Below are positions 33,434-41,111 of a stretch of DNA of 64,000 bases, piece by piece. Each line of letters starts with the position of its first letter. Position 1 is the stretch's first letter. A program made the position numbers and the translations under genes. Under the pieces are notes generated by a model. The model was not told the DNA's origin. It worked only from the letters and a program-made list of their open reading frames with translations, and searched no databases. This DNA is from JAVBRD01 sp031548365 (GTDB lineage: Bacteria; Bacillota; Clostridia; Christensenellales; UBA1750), in assembly GCA_031548365.1 (NCBI GenBank), contig JAVBRD010000010.1, positions 1 to 64,000 on the forward strand, written 5' to 3'.

Positions 33434-33672
33434 CGGTCAGAGGCGCGTGAGCCGATGAGTAGCCGCCGGAGGGTCGCGAAGGCCCAGGGAAAGCGGATAA
33501 AAGGCGGTCACGCCGAAAGGGCGATTTCGCAAGTCGTTCTTGGGCGCAGGTCAAACAGATCTGCGACTGTCGCGGAGAAATTCGCGGAGTGCTGTGCCGC
33601 AAACGCAACGGTGTTAGTTTCCGTGTGCGTGCGCGACAGGCATTCCTTACCGGAATGCTTTTCTTTTTGTTT
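33434..33672 (+). promoter_or_regulatory. Lysine riboswitch (L box) with terminator
   Basis: The leader contains GTCAGAGGCGCGTGAG, GATGAGTAGCC, CCGGAGGG, AAAGGCGGTCACGCCGAAAG, TTCTTGGGCGCAGG, and CTGCGACTGTCGCGG in the order of the L-box core (AGAGG-GCG, AGTA, GCCGAAAG, ACTGTC). It ends with the terminator GCATTCC-TTACC-GGAATGC followed by TTTTCTTTTT (33639-33670). Lysine binding should cause termination before dapA. Confidence 0.92.
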
Positions 33673-33734
33673 GTGCGATGAGCGCGTAAAAAACACAGAA
33701 GGGCATAAGCTTCTCATGAAAGGAAGTGAAGATC

Positions 33735-34631
33735 GTGAGCGTGTTTCAGGGTTCGGGTGTAGCGCTCATCACGCCTTTTACCCGCGATGGCGTGAACTTT
33801 GCGGTGCTGAATGATTTGGTGGACTTCCACCTCAAAAACCAGACGGACGCGATCGTAGCGTGTGGAACGACCGGTGAGCCTTCAACCATGAAGACTTCCG
33901 AAAAGCTCGCGGTCATCCGCGCGGTGGTTGACCGCGTCAAAGGCGCCATCCCGGTGATCGCCGGGACTGGCGGAAACGACACGGCGGAGTGCGTGGAACA
34001 GTCTCTCGCGGCCAAAGACGCCGGTGCGGATGCGCTCCTCATCGTCACGCCTTACTACAACAAAACCACGCAGGCGGGCATGATCAAGCATTATGAGGTG
34101 ATCGCCGACGCCGCGCGCCTTCCGATCATCATATACAACGTCCCATCACGCACAGGCCTCAACATGTCACCCGCCACACTCGCGTCGCTCGCCGGCAACC
34201 CGTACATCGCGGGTATGAAGGAAGCCAGCGGAGATATCAAGCAAATCACTGAGATGGCGCGGCTCACGCGCTCCAGGATCGACTTGTACTCGGGCAATGA
34301 CGACCACATCGTGCCTGTGATGTCGGTCGGCGGAGTTGGGGTGATCTCCGTGCTCGCCAACGTAGCCCCCAGGCTCACACACGAACTTGTGGCGCGTTGG
34401 CTCAAGGGCGACACGAACGGAAGTCTTGCAATGCAAATGCTGCTTAACCCGTTGGTCGAGTCGCTCTTTGTCGAGGTCAATCCCATTCCCGTCAAGGCGG
34501 CAATGCGCATCCTCGGCTTTGACGTCGGCCCAGTTCGTCTCCCGCTGGTTGAATTGACACATGAAAACGAGAAAATTTTGCGAATTCGCATGGAAGAACT
34601 TGGCTTGATTCGTGGAGGCACAGATGCTTAA
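33735..34631 (+). CDS. dapA: 4-hydroxy-tetrahydrodipicolinate synthase
   Basis: DapA condenses pyruvate with aspartate semialdehyde at the entry to diaminopimelate/lysine synthesis. The 298-residue TIM-barrel protein has GSGVALITPFTRDG, the CGTTGEPSTM phosphate-like loop, VTPYYNKTTQAGMIKHY and the Schiff-base lysine in GMKEASGD, with Tyr in IIIYNVPSRTG. GTG 33735 is preceded by AAGGAAGTGA at 5 bases; GTG 33726 lies inside that site. It overlaps the start of dapB by 8 bases. Confidence 0.96.
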   Translation: MSVFQGSGVALITPFTRDGVNFAVLNDLVDFHLKNQTDAIVACGTTGEPSTMKTSEKLAVIRAVVDRVKGAIPVIAGTGGNDTAECVEQSLAAKDAGADALLIVTPYYNKTTQAGMIKHYEVIADAARLPIIIYNVPSRTGLNMSPATLASLAGNPYIAGMKEASGDIKQITEMARLTRSRIDLYSGNDDHIVPVMSVGGVGVISVLANVAPRLTHELVARWLKGDTNGSLAMQMLLNPLVESLFVEVNPIPVKAAMRILGFDVGPVRLPLVELTHENEKILRIRMEELGLIRGGTDA

Positions 34632-35838
34632 CATCATTTTGAACGGCGCACTCGGCAAAATGGGGCGCGTGATCGCCCAAGCTGTTTCCGAGATGCCCGA
34701 CATCAGCGTCGTTGCGGGCGTTGACCGTTTCGCCGCCGGAGCGCGCGCGGCATTTCCGCTGTTTGAGTCGCTGGACGCGTGTGATATGTCCGCGGATGTA
34801 ATCATCGACTTTTCAAGACCAGACGCGCTTGAGGGTGTGCTCGATTTTGCCAAGACGCGTAACGCCGCGTGCGTGATCGCGACGACGGGGCAAAGCCCTG
34901 AGCAGATGACAGTCATTAACGACGCGGCGCTCACGCAACCAGTGTTCAAGAGCGCCAATCTCTCATTGGGCGTCAATGTCATGCTGGATCTGGTCAAGAA
35001 CGCGTCGCTTGGGTTGACCGACTTCGATGTGGAAATCGTTGAGATGCATCACAACGCCAAAGTTGACTCACCCAGCGGCACTGCGCTCATGCTCGCAGAC
35101 TCAATCAACGACGCATGCGCGGGTTCCAAGGAGTATGTATACGGACGCCATACCAAAACCGAGACGCGGCAAAAAAAAGAGCTTGGCATTCACGCGGTTC
35201 GCGGCGGATCGGTGACGGGCGACCACGCGGTCTACTTCCTTGGCCAGGATGAAACGGTCGAAGTGCGTCACACCGCGTTTTCGCGGCGCATATTTGCTCT
35301 TGGCGCGCTCAAAGCCGCGAGGTTCTTGGCTCAGCGCGCACCCGGCAAGCTCTATACTATGCATGACCTGCTTTTGGAGCAGATGACCGTCCAAGCGCTT
35401 TTCGTCGATGAAGGGCAGGCGCTCGTCACGGTTCGCGGCATCGAAGCCAAGCCGAGCAAGGTTGCGGAGGTGTTCACGACGCTTGGGGAGATCGGCGTGA
35501 ACATCGACATGGTCAGCCAGGCAGCGCCGCGAGAGTTCGGCGTCGATATTTCCTTCACCATGCCTCGCGCCGATGCCGCCAAAGCTATTCCCGTGCTTTC
35601 GTCTACGCTTGAGCAGGTGATCGACATCAACCAGGACGTTACGAAAATCGCCATCAGAGGCCCGGGTATGGAGCATCAGTCTGGTGTCGCCGGCCGTGTT
35701 TTGGCCACGCTGGCCAAGCTGTGTGTATACCCGCTTCTCATCACCACCAGCGAGACACAGATCGCGGTCTGCGTTTCCTCCGGCTCGGAGCGTGCCATCA
35801 TCGACGCGCTGTGCGGAGGGTTCGATCTGAAATTTTAA
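34624..35838 (+). CDS. dapB: 4-hydroxy-tetrahydrodipicolinate reductase fused to tandem aspartokinase-type ACT domains
   Basis: This 404-residue protein is about 150 residues longer than normal DapB. Residues 1 to about 252 are a complete reductase: NGALGKMGRV for NAD(P)H, IDFSRPD, IATTGQSPEQ, and catalytic HHNAKVDSPSGTAL (His142/143, Lys146). Residues 266-404 look like the regulatory end of aspartokinase: ACT1 GIEAKPSKVAEVFTTLGEIG..NIDMVSQA, ACT2 IAIRGPGMEHQSGVAGRVLA..ITTSETQIAVCV..GGFDLKF. No aspartokinase gene is in the window. ATG 34624 follows GTGGAGGCACAG. The ACT part probably senses lysine or threonine, an inference. Confidence 0.9.
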   Translation: MLNIILNGALGKMGRVIAQAVSEMPDISVVAGVDRFAAGARAAFPLFESLDACDMSADVIIDFSRPDALEGVLDFAKTRNAACVIATTGQSPEQMTVINDAALTQPVFKSANLSLGVNVMLDLVKNASLGLTDFDVEIVEMHHNAKVDSPSGTALMLADSINDACAGSKEYVYGRHTKTETRQKKELGIHAVRGGSVTGDHAVYFLGQDETVEVRHTAFSRRIFALGALKAARFLAQRAPGKLYTMHDLLLEQMTVQALFVDEGQALVTVRGIEAKPSKVAEVFTTLGEIGVNIDMVSQAAPREFGVDISFTMPRADAAKAIPVLSSTLEQVIDINQDVTKIAIRGPGMEHQSGVAGRVLATLAKLCVYPLLITTSETQIAVCVSSGSERAIIDALCGGFDLKF

Positions 35839-35855
35839 ACGTAAATAATTCTTTG

Positions 35856-35892
35856 CCGCTCGTGTAAAACTGTTGACACGGGCGGTTTTTTT
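35856..35892 (+). terminator. Terminator after dapB, overlapping the ctsR promoter
   Basis: CCGCTCGTGT pairs with ACACGGGCGG (one G-U) and is followed by seven T. The ctsR -35 TTGACA begins in the loop and extends into the 3' arm. Confidence 0.82.
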
Positions 35893-35900
35893 GATATAAT
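35873..35900 (+). promoter_or_regulatory. Promoter of the ctsR operon
   Basis: -35 TTGACA (35873-35878) and -10 TATAAT (35895-35900) with a 16-base spacer that contains the terminator T run of dapB. Confidence 0.78.
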
Positions 35901-35902
35901 AA

Positions 35903-35925
35903 GGTCAAGGTCAGACAAAGTCAAG
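35903..35925 (+). promoter_or_regulatory. CtsR operator
   Basis: GGTCAGACAAAGTCAAG (35909-35925) matches the CtsR heptad repeat GGTCAAA-NAN-GGTCAAA with few changes. A third half site, GGTCAAG (35903-35909), directly precedes it. The operator begins two bases after the -10, so bound CtsR would block initiation. Confidence 0.75.
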
Positions 35926-35940
35926 AAGGAGGGCAACCGC

Positions 35941-36411
35941 GTGTCTGGAATCAGTGACAACATTGAGCGGTTCATCCTTTCGCTGCTCAGTGACCAGGAC
36001 GAAGCCATAGAGCTCCAGCGAAATGAACTTGCGCAGCACTTCAGGTGTGCGCCGTCCCAGATCAACTACGTTCTCTCAACACGCTTTACCGTCGCTCGCG
36101 GATACGTAATAGAGTCGAGACGGGGTGGCAACGGGTACATCAGAATCGTCAGGGTTCCTTCGGAAATGGGAGACTTGTCCAAGATCGTCACCGTGCAGCT
36201 ATCTGGCGAGATTGATGAGGCGTCCGCGTACGGACTCTTGGAGCAGCTGCTGCGTGCGGAAGTCATCACGGCCAGAGAATGCCGGTTGCTTGCAGCGACA
36301 GTCTCGGAGAACGCACTTAAACCGTTTCCCGCGCGTGATGTTTTGCGCGCAGGGATGCTCAGGGGCGCGCTGACCGCGCTCATGCTCAATCAAGAGGAGG
36401 ATGCGAGATGA
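35941..36411 (+). CDS. ctsR: Transcriptional repressor CtsR
   Basis: CtsR represses class III heat-shock genes (clp) and is inactivated by heat and by McsB. The 156-residue protein has the N-terminal helix-turn-helix (MSGISDNIERFILSLLS, then ELAQHFRCAPSQINYVLSTRF) and wing SRRGGNGYIRIVR with the thermosensing glycine-rich loop, and a C-terminal dimer domain. GTG 35941 follows AAGGAGGGCAACC. The operon order ctsR-mcsA-mcsB-clpC is classical. It autoregulates through the operator at 35903-35925. Confidence 0.96.
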   Translation: MSGISDNIERFILSLLSDQDEAIELQRNELAQHFRCAPSQINYVLSTRFTVARGYVIESRRGGNGYIRIVRVPSEMGDLSKIVTVQLSGEIDEASAYGLLEQLLRAEVITARECRLLAATVSENALKPFPARDVLRAGMLRGALTALMLNQEEDAR

Positions 36412-36905
36412 AGTGTCAGCAGTGCGGGCAGAACCCCGCGGTGGTACACACCTTGTCAGAGGTGGATGGAAAAAAGACGGAGAAGTTTTTATGCATTGCA
36501 TGCGCACAGAAGCACTCGTTCGGCGATTTGATCAGCATTCACGATTTTATCAAGGCGTTTTGGCCGATCGGGGACCCTGAGTCGCAGGAGCGTGAAGTCG
36601 ACGGCGGCCCGACGTGCTCGCGTTGCGGCATGGAGCTGTCCGAAATGCGCAAGACCGGGCAGGTTGGCTGCGCTAATTGCTGGAAGGATTTTCACGCAAC
36701 GCTTGAACCCATGCTTCAACGCATTCACGGACGCGCGCAGCACTCGGGTAAGCTGCCGAAAAAAGCTCGCGATCCCGTGATCATGCGCAGGGCGCAGATC
36801 GCGCGCCTGAAGCAAGATCTGACCGCGAGTGTTGCACGCGAGGAATTTGAGCAAGCCGCCCGCCTGCGTGATGAAATCCGTGCGCTCGAAGCGAGGGAGG
36901 CGTAA
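36408..36905 (+). CDS. mcsA: McsA, activator of protein-arginine kinase
   Basis: A 165-residue protein with four CxxC zinc-binding pairs (CQQC, CIAC, CSRC, CANC) and a C-terminal UVR motif (REEFEQAARLRDEIRALE), the standard McsA build. It activates McsB and tunes CtsR and ClpC. Its ATG overlaps the ctsR stop (ATGA at 36408-36411), and the mcsB ATG follows its stop by 3 bases. Confidence 0.94.
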   Translation: MKCQQCGQNPAVVHTLSEVDGKKTEKFLCIACAQKHSFGDLISIHDFIKAFWPIGDPESQEREVDGGPTCSRCGMELSEMRKTGQVGCANCWKDFHATLEPMLQRIHGRAQHSGKLPKKARDPVIMRRAQIARLKQDLTASVAREEFEQAARLRDEIRALEAREA

Positions 36906-36908
36906 GAC

Positions 36909-37928
36909 ATGGAAACATGTTGGGATGATGTCGTGGTGTCGACGCGCGTCAGACTCGCGCGAAACTTTGAGGACTTGCCGTTTCCCGGGCGGTTAAACGA
37001 TGTTTTGTCTTCCGACGTGGTGCGCCGCGTGAGCGAAGCCATCGCCGCGAGCCCGAACAGTAAGGCGTATGAGCTGCGCAGGCTCAGGGATATGCGGCCC
37101 ATCGAGCGGTTGCGTATGGTGGAGCAGCACCTGATCAGCCCCGCGCTTCTCGGCAACGAGGAGACCGCCGCCGTGATGCTTAACGCGGAAAAAACGGTTT
37201 CTGTGATGATCGGGGAGGAAGACCATCTGCGTATACAGGCGCTTTTGCCTGGTTTTTGTCTGGATGAGGCGGCTAGCCTCGCGGACGAGGTTGATGATAT
37301 CGTGGACGCCTGCGAGACATACGCGTTTGACGATCAATGGGGATACTTGACCGCGTGCCCGACCAACGTTGGAACCGGGCTTCGAGCGTCCGTTATGCTC
37401 CACCTACCCGCGTTGACCATGTACGGGCAGATGGGCAACATTGTACAGGCAGCGAGCAAAGTGGGCCTGACGGTACGCGGGCTTTACGGCGAAGGTAGTG
37501 AAGCACTCGGCAACCTTTATCAGCTCTCAAACCAGATCACGCTCGGGCGCGCGGAAGCGGACATACGTCTTGGACTTGAGACGGCGGCCAAGCAGGTCAT
37601 CGAGAGCGAGTGCAGACTGCGTCAAGTTTTCGCCTCGCGCGAATCGCTTGAGCTCGAGGATAAGCTCATGCGCTCCTTTGGGGCGATGAGTCACGCGCGA
37701 AGGCTGAGCTCCAAGGAGAGTATGCAGCTGTGGTCGGACGTCAAGCTCGCGTCGGACTTGCATCTTGTACAGATCGACAGGGGCATGCTCGACAAGCTGC
37801 TGATCGACGTTCAGCCCGCGTCACTTTCTCTTTTATCGGATCAAGAGAACATGACTGAGGCCAAACGCGACGTTTTTAGGGCGAAGTTTGTCCGGGAAAC
37901 GCTGATCGAGGCCACCGCCGCCGGATAA
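36909..37928 (+). CDS. mcsB: Protein-arginine kinase McsB
   Basis: McsB phosphorylates arginine residues, marking proteins for ClpCP. The 339-residue protein has the guanido-kinase fold: VVSTRVRLARNFEDLPFP at the N-terminus, IGEEDHLRIQALLPG, the catalytic CPTNVGTGLRASVMLHLP, and LGRAEADIRLGLE near the end. Length is typical. It sits between mcsA and clpC in the CtsR-controlled operon. Confidence 0.96.
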   Translation: METCWDDVVVSTRVRLARNFEDLPFPGRLNDVLSSDVVRRVSEAIAASPNSKAYELRRLRDMRPIERLRMVEQHLISPALLGNEETAAVMLNAEKTVSVMIGEEDHLRIQALLPGFCLDEAASLADEVDDIVDACETYAFDDQWGYLTACPTNVGTGLRASVMLHLPALTMYGQMGNIVQAASKVGLTVRGLYGEGSEALGNLYQLSNQITLGRAEADIRLGLETAAKQVIESECRLRQVFASRESLELEDKLMRSFGAMSHARRLSSKESMQLWSDVKLASDLHLVQIDRGMLDKLLIDVQPASLSLLSDQENMTEAKRDVFRAKFVRETLIEATAAG

Positions 37929-37957
37929 TAAACAACGACAATAATGAGGTGAACACC

Positions 37958-40390
37958 ATGGCCGGATACGGGCATTTTACGGAGCGCGCGCAACGCGCAC
38001 TCTCACTCGCGCAAGAAGAAGCGCGTTCGACAGGGTACAACTACGTTGGTACGGAGCATCTGCTCATCGGTCTGCTGGGAGACAGCGGCAATGTGTGCCA
38101 AAAAGCGTTCGGCGACCGCGTGACGCTTGACCGCGTACGGCAGGCCGTGGATCGTTTGGTCGGGAAGGGCGACTTCAACTTCGATGAGAGCTTCGGGTAT
38201 ACGCCGCGCACAAAGAAAGTGCTTGAAATGTCTCTCTACGAGGCAAAAAACCTGAACCACAGTTATGTGGGCGTGGAGCACATGCTTCTAGCGCTCATCC
38301 GCGAGCAGGAAGGCGTCGCCGCGCGCGTGCTGATTGACCTCGGCGTCGACATCAAAAAAGCACGCGAACAGCTCATGAACACGCTCTCCACGGGCGAAAC
38401 AGCCACCGACGGGAAACAGGCCGCCGGTGGAGGGAAAGACACACCCATCCTGAACCAGTATGGCCGCGACTTGACAAAGTCCGCACATGATGGCGAGCTC
38501 GATCCGGTTATCGGCAGACAAAACGAAATAGAACGCATCGTGCAGATTCTCTCTCGCCGCACGAAGAACAACCCCGTGCTCATCGGTGAGCCAGGCGTGG
38601 GAAAAACAGCGGTCGCGGAAGGCCTCGCGCAAAAAATCGTGGAGGGCAGCGTGCCCGAGATGCTGCGCCAAAAGCGCGTGGTTATGCTTGACCTTGGTTC
38701 CATGCTTGCCGGTTCAAAGTACCGCGGAGAGTTCGAAGAGCGGTTAAAAGGCGCGATGGTGGAGATACGTCAGGCAGGCAATATTATTCTGTTCATCGAT
38801 GAAATGCACACACTCATCGGCGCAGGCGCGGCCGAAGGAGCGATTGACGCGGCCAACATCATCAAGCCCGCGCTCGCGCGCGGCGAGATGCAGGTCATCG
38901 GTGCGACGACGATCGACGAATACAGGAAACATATCGAAAAGGACGCGGCGCTCGAGCGCAGGTTCCAGCCCGTGACCGTGGGTGAACCGAGCAAGCAGGA
39001 GACGATTGAGATCCTGCGCGGGCTCCGCGATAAGTACGAGGCGCACCACAAAGTCCGCATCACCGACGAAGCGATGGAAGCAGCCGTCAGCCTCTCCGAC
39101 CGCTACATCACCGACCGCTTCCTACCGGACAAAGCGATAGATTTAGTGGACGAAGCGTGCTCGCGCGTGCGCATCCAGAATTTCACCGCACCTCCCGACA
39201 TGAAGGAGATCGAAGACAAAGTATTAGCGCTCGGTAAGGAAAAAGAAGAGGCGATCAGCAATCAGGAGTTTGAGAAGGCGGCGCACATCCGCGATCAGGA
39301 GCAGCAACTCAGAACGCAGATGACCGAGCAGCGCAAAGAATGGGAAGGCAAAGCGCAGCGAACCGACTTGTCCATCAGCGAAAACGACGTCGCGCAGATC
39401 GTGGGCATGTGGACGGGCATCCCCGTGAGCAAGCTCACGGAAGACGAGCAGACAAGGCTTTTGCACCTTGAAGATGAGCTGCACAAAATGGTCGTGGGTC
39501 AGGATGAAGCCGTGTCCGCCGTAGCGCGCGCCGTGCGCCGCTCCCGCGCGGGGCTGAAGGACCCCAAGCGCCCCATGGGATCTTTTATTTTCTTAGGACC
39601 GACAGGCATCGGCAAAACCGAGTTGTGCCGTGCACTTGGGCAGTCGCTTTTCGGCGACAGAAACGCGCTCATCCGTATTGACATGTCGGAATACATGGAG
39701 AAGCACGCGATTTCGCGCATGATCGGTTCACCTCCCGGTTACGTCGGGCACGACGAAGGCGGCCAGCTCACCGAACAGATCCGCCGTAAACCATACAGTG
39801 TGGTTTTGTTTGATGAAATCGAAAAGGCACACCCAGACGTTTTCAACATCCTTTTACAGATCATGGAAGACGGCCGCCTGACTGACTCAAAGGGCCGCAC
39901 GGTTGATTTCCGCAACGCGATCATCGTTATGACATCCAACGCTGGCTCATCGACGCTTAAGAAGCAAAAGACGCTCGGTTTCGGAGTCTCCGCGCAGGAC
40001 AAAGAAAAGAGTTATGAGGCGATGAAGGCATCCGTGATGGATGAGCTCAAACGCAGCTTTCGTCCCGAATTCCTCAACCGTGTCGACGAAGTGATCGTTT
40101 TCCACGCGCTTGACGAAGCGCACATTCGCTCCGTTGTTGACATCATGCTCACCCAGCTCTTTGAGCGTCTCACGGAACGCGGTATCACGCTTGAGATTGA
40201 CAACGCTGCGCGCGCGCATCTTGCCGCGGTCGGCTTTGATCCCGAGTACGGTGCAAGGCCCCTGCGCAGGGCGATTCAGAGGCAGGTTGAGGACGCGTTG
40301 AGCGAAGAGATTTTGAGCGGAAAAATCGCCATCGGCGATCACGTCCGCGTGACGGTGGATGGCGAGAAAATGGTGTTTACGCGCGCATAG
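37958..40390 (+). CDS. clpC: ATP-dependent Clp protease ATP-binding subunit ClpC
   Basis: An 810-residue Hsp100 unfoldase. Residues 1-145 are two Clp-N repeats (FTERAQRALSLAQEEARS). AAA1 has Walker A GEPGVGKTAVAEG and Walker B ILFIDEMHTLIGAG. The middle domain carries a UVR motif (NQEFEKAAHIRDQEQQLR). AAA2 has GPTGIGKTELCRALG and VLFDEIEKAHPDVF, and the C-terminal domain ends near RRAIQRQVEDALSEEIL. It feeds ClpP with substrates, including arginine-phosphorylated ones. ATG 37958 follows GAGGTGAACACC. Confidence 0.97.
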   Translation: MAGYGHFTERAQRALSLAQEEARSTGYNYVGTEHLLIGLLGDSGNVCQKAFGDRVTLDRVRQAVDRLVGKGDFNFDESFGYTPRTKKVLEMSLYEAKNLNHSYVGVEHMLLALIREQEGVAARVLIDLGVDIKKAREQLMNTLSTGETATDGKQAAGGGKDTPILNQYGRDLTKSAHDGELDPVIGRQNEIERIVQILSRRTKNNPVLIGEPGVGKTAVAEGLAQKIVEGSVPEMLRQKRVVMLDLGSMLAGSKYRGEFEERLKGAMVEIRQAGNIILFIDEMHTLIGAGAAEGAIDAANIIKPALARGEMQVIGATTIDEYRKHIEKDAALERRFQPVTVGEPSKQETIEILRGLRDKYEAHHKVRITDEAMEAAVSLSDRYITDRFLPDKAIDLVDEACSRVRIQNFTAPPDMKEIEDKVLALGKEKEEAISNQEFEKAAHIRDQEQQLRTQMTEQRKEWEGKAQRTDLSISENDVAQIVGMWTGIPVSKLTEDEQTRLLHLEDELHKMVVGQDEAVSAVARAVRRSRAGLKDPKRPMGSFIFLGPTGIGKTELCRALGQSLFGDRNALIRIDMSEYMEKHAISRMIGSPPGYVGHDEGGQLTEQIRRKPYSVVLFDEIEKAHPDVFNILLQIMEDGRLTDSKGRTVDFRNAIIVMTSNAGSSTLKKQKTLGFGVSAQDKEKSYEAMKASVMDELKRSFRPEFLNRVDEVIVFHALDEAHIRSVVDIMLTQLFERLTERGITLEIDNAARAHLAAVGFDPEYGARPLRRAIQRQVEDALSEEILSGKIAIGDHVRVTVDGEKMVFTRA

Positions 40391-40424
40391 ACCACATGCA
40401 CTTGGTGTTGAGAGGCAGAGCCAT

Positions 40425-41039
40425 ATGAAAACACTCAATGATTTGCGTGATGAGCTCGACGGCATTGACCGCGAGCTCGTCGCGCTCCTATGCAAGAGAA
40501 TGGGCGTATCCCGAGAGGTAGCGCTGGTCAAGAGACGCGCGGGCGTGGCAGTGCTCGATGCCGGACGTGAGGCTGAGGTCGTCCGCAGCCGCGCAAGCCT
40601 TGCGTGCGCTCCTCTGCGTCCGGTTACGGCCGCGTTTTTCCGTCAAATCATGGCGATGAGCCGCCTTGAACAAGAGTCCGCGCTCGGAACAAGCTGCGTA
40701 ACCCTGATCGGGTCGGCGGGCGAAAACACAGCGGAGATTGGCAAGCGCACAGCTGATTTACTGGGTTTCACCTTTGTGAACGTGCGCAAGGGTCTCTTCG
40801 CCGACCGGCTGGCACCTTTGCATGTTGTCTTGGCAGGCGAGAACGCGGTCCTTGATGAAGAAAACCGGCGGCTCATGGCGACACGATCAGTCTGTGTATT
40901 TCTGGATGATGAACCGTCGCGTGCGTGCGAACACAGGTCCTTATGCGTCGAGTCTGCACGCCACATCGTCGCAGTCCGCGATGACATTGAAGATACCGCG
41001 AGACGCGTTGTGGATGCCATCCTATCTGAACGTTTTTGA
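40425..41039 (+). CDS. Chorismate mutase fused to a degenerate shikimate-kinase-like domain
   Basis: A 204-residue protein. Residues 1 to about 88 are an AroQ chorismate mutase (LRDELDGIDRELVALLCKRM, K-x-x-x-G-V-x-V-x-D-A-G-REAEV), which makes prephenate. Residues 91-204 follow a shikimate kinase outline: CVTLIGSAGENTAEIGKRTA for the P-loop, LLGFTFVNV, VVLAGENAVLDEENRRLM and VCVFLDDEP. The P-loop lacks the lysine and serine (G-S-A-G-E-N-T-A instead of G-x-x-G-x-G-K-S), and the GGG motif is AGEN, so it should not bind ATP normally. It may be regulatory or structural. Its start lies 34 bases after clpC, so readthrough from the stress operon is likely. Confidence 0.82.
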   Translation: MKTLNDLRDELDGIDRELVALLCKRMGVSREVALVKRRAGVAVLDAGREAEVVRSRASLACAPLRPVTAAFFRQIMAMSRLEQESALGTSCVTLIGSAGENTAEIGKRTADLLGFTFVNVRKGLFADRLAPLHVVLAGENAVLDEENRRLMATRSVCVFLDDEPSRACEHRSLCVESARHIVAVRDDIEDTARRVVDAILSERF

Positions 41040-41047
41040 AATGCAGG

Positions 41048-41076
41048 TTGACAATTCCTCCTTCGGGCGATATTGT
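41048..41076 (+). promoter_or_regulatory. Promoter of glnA
   Basis: -35 TTGACA (41048-41053), 17-base spacer, -10 TATTGT (41071-41076), 35 bases upstream of the glnA ATG. Confidence 0.65.
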
Positions 41077-41111
41077 TAAAAAATGATGCCAGAAAAGAGG
41101 GAGGCTTGACG

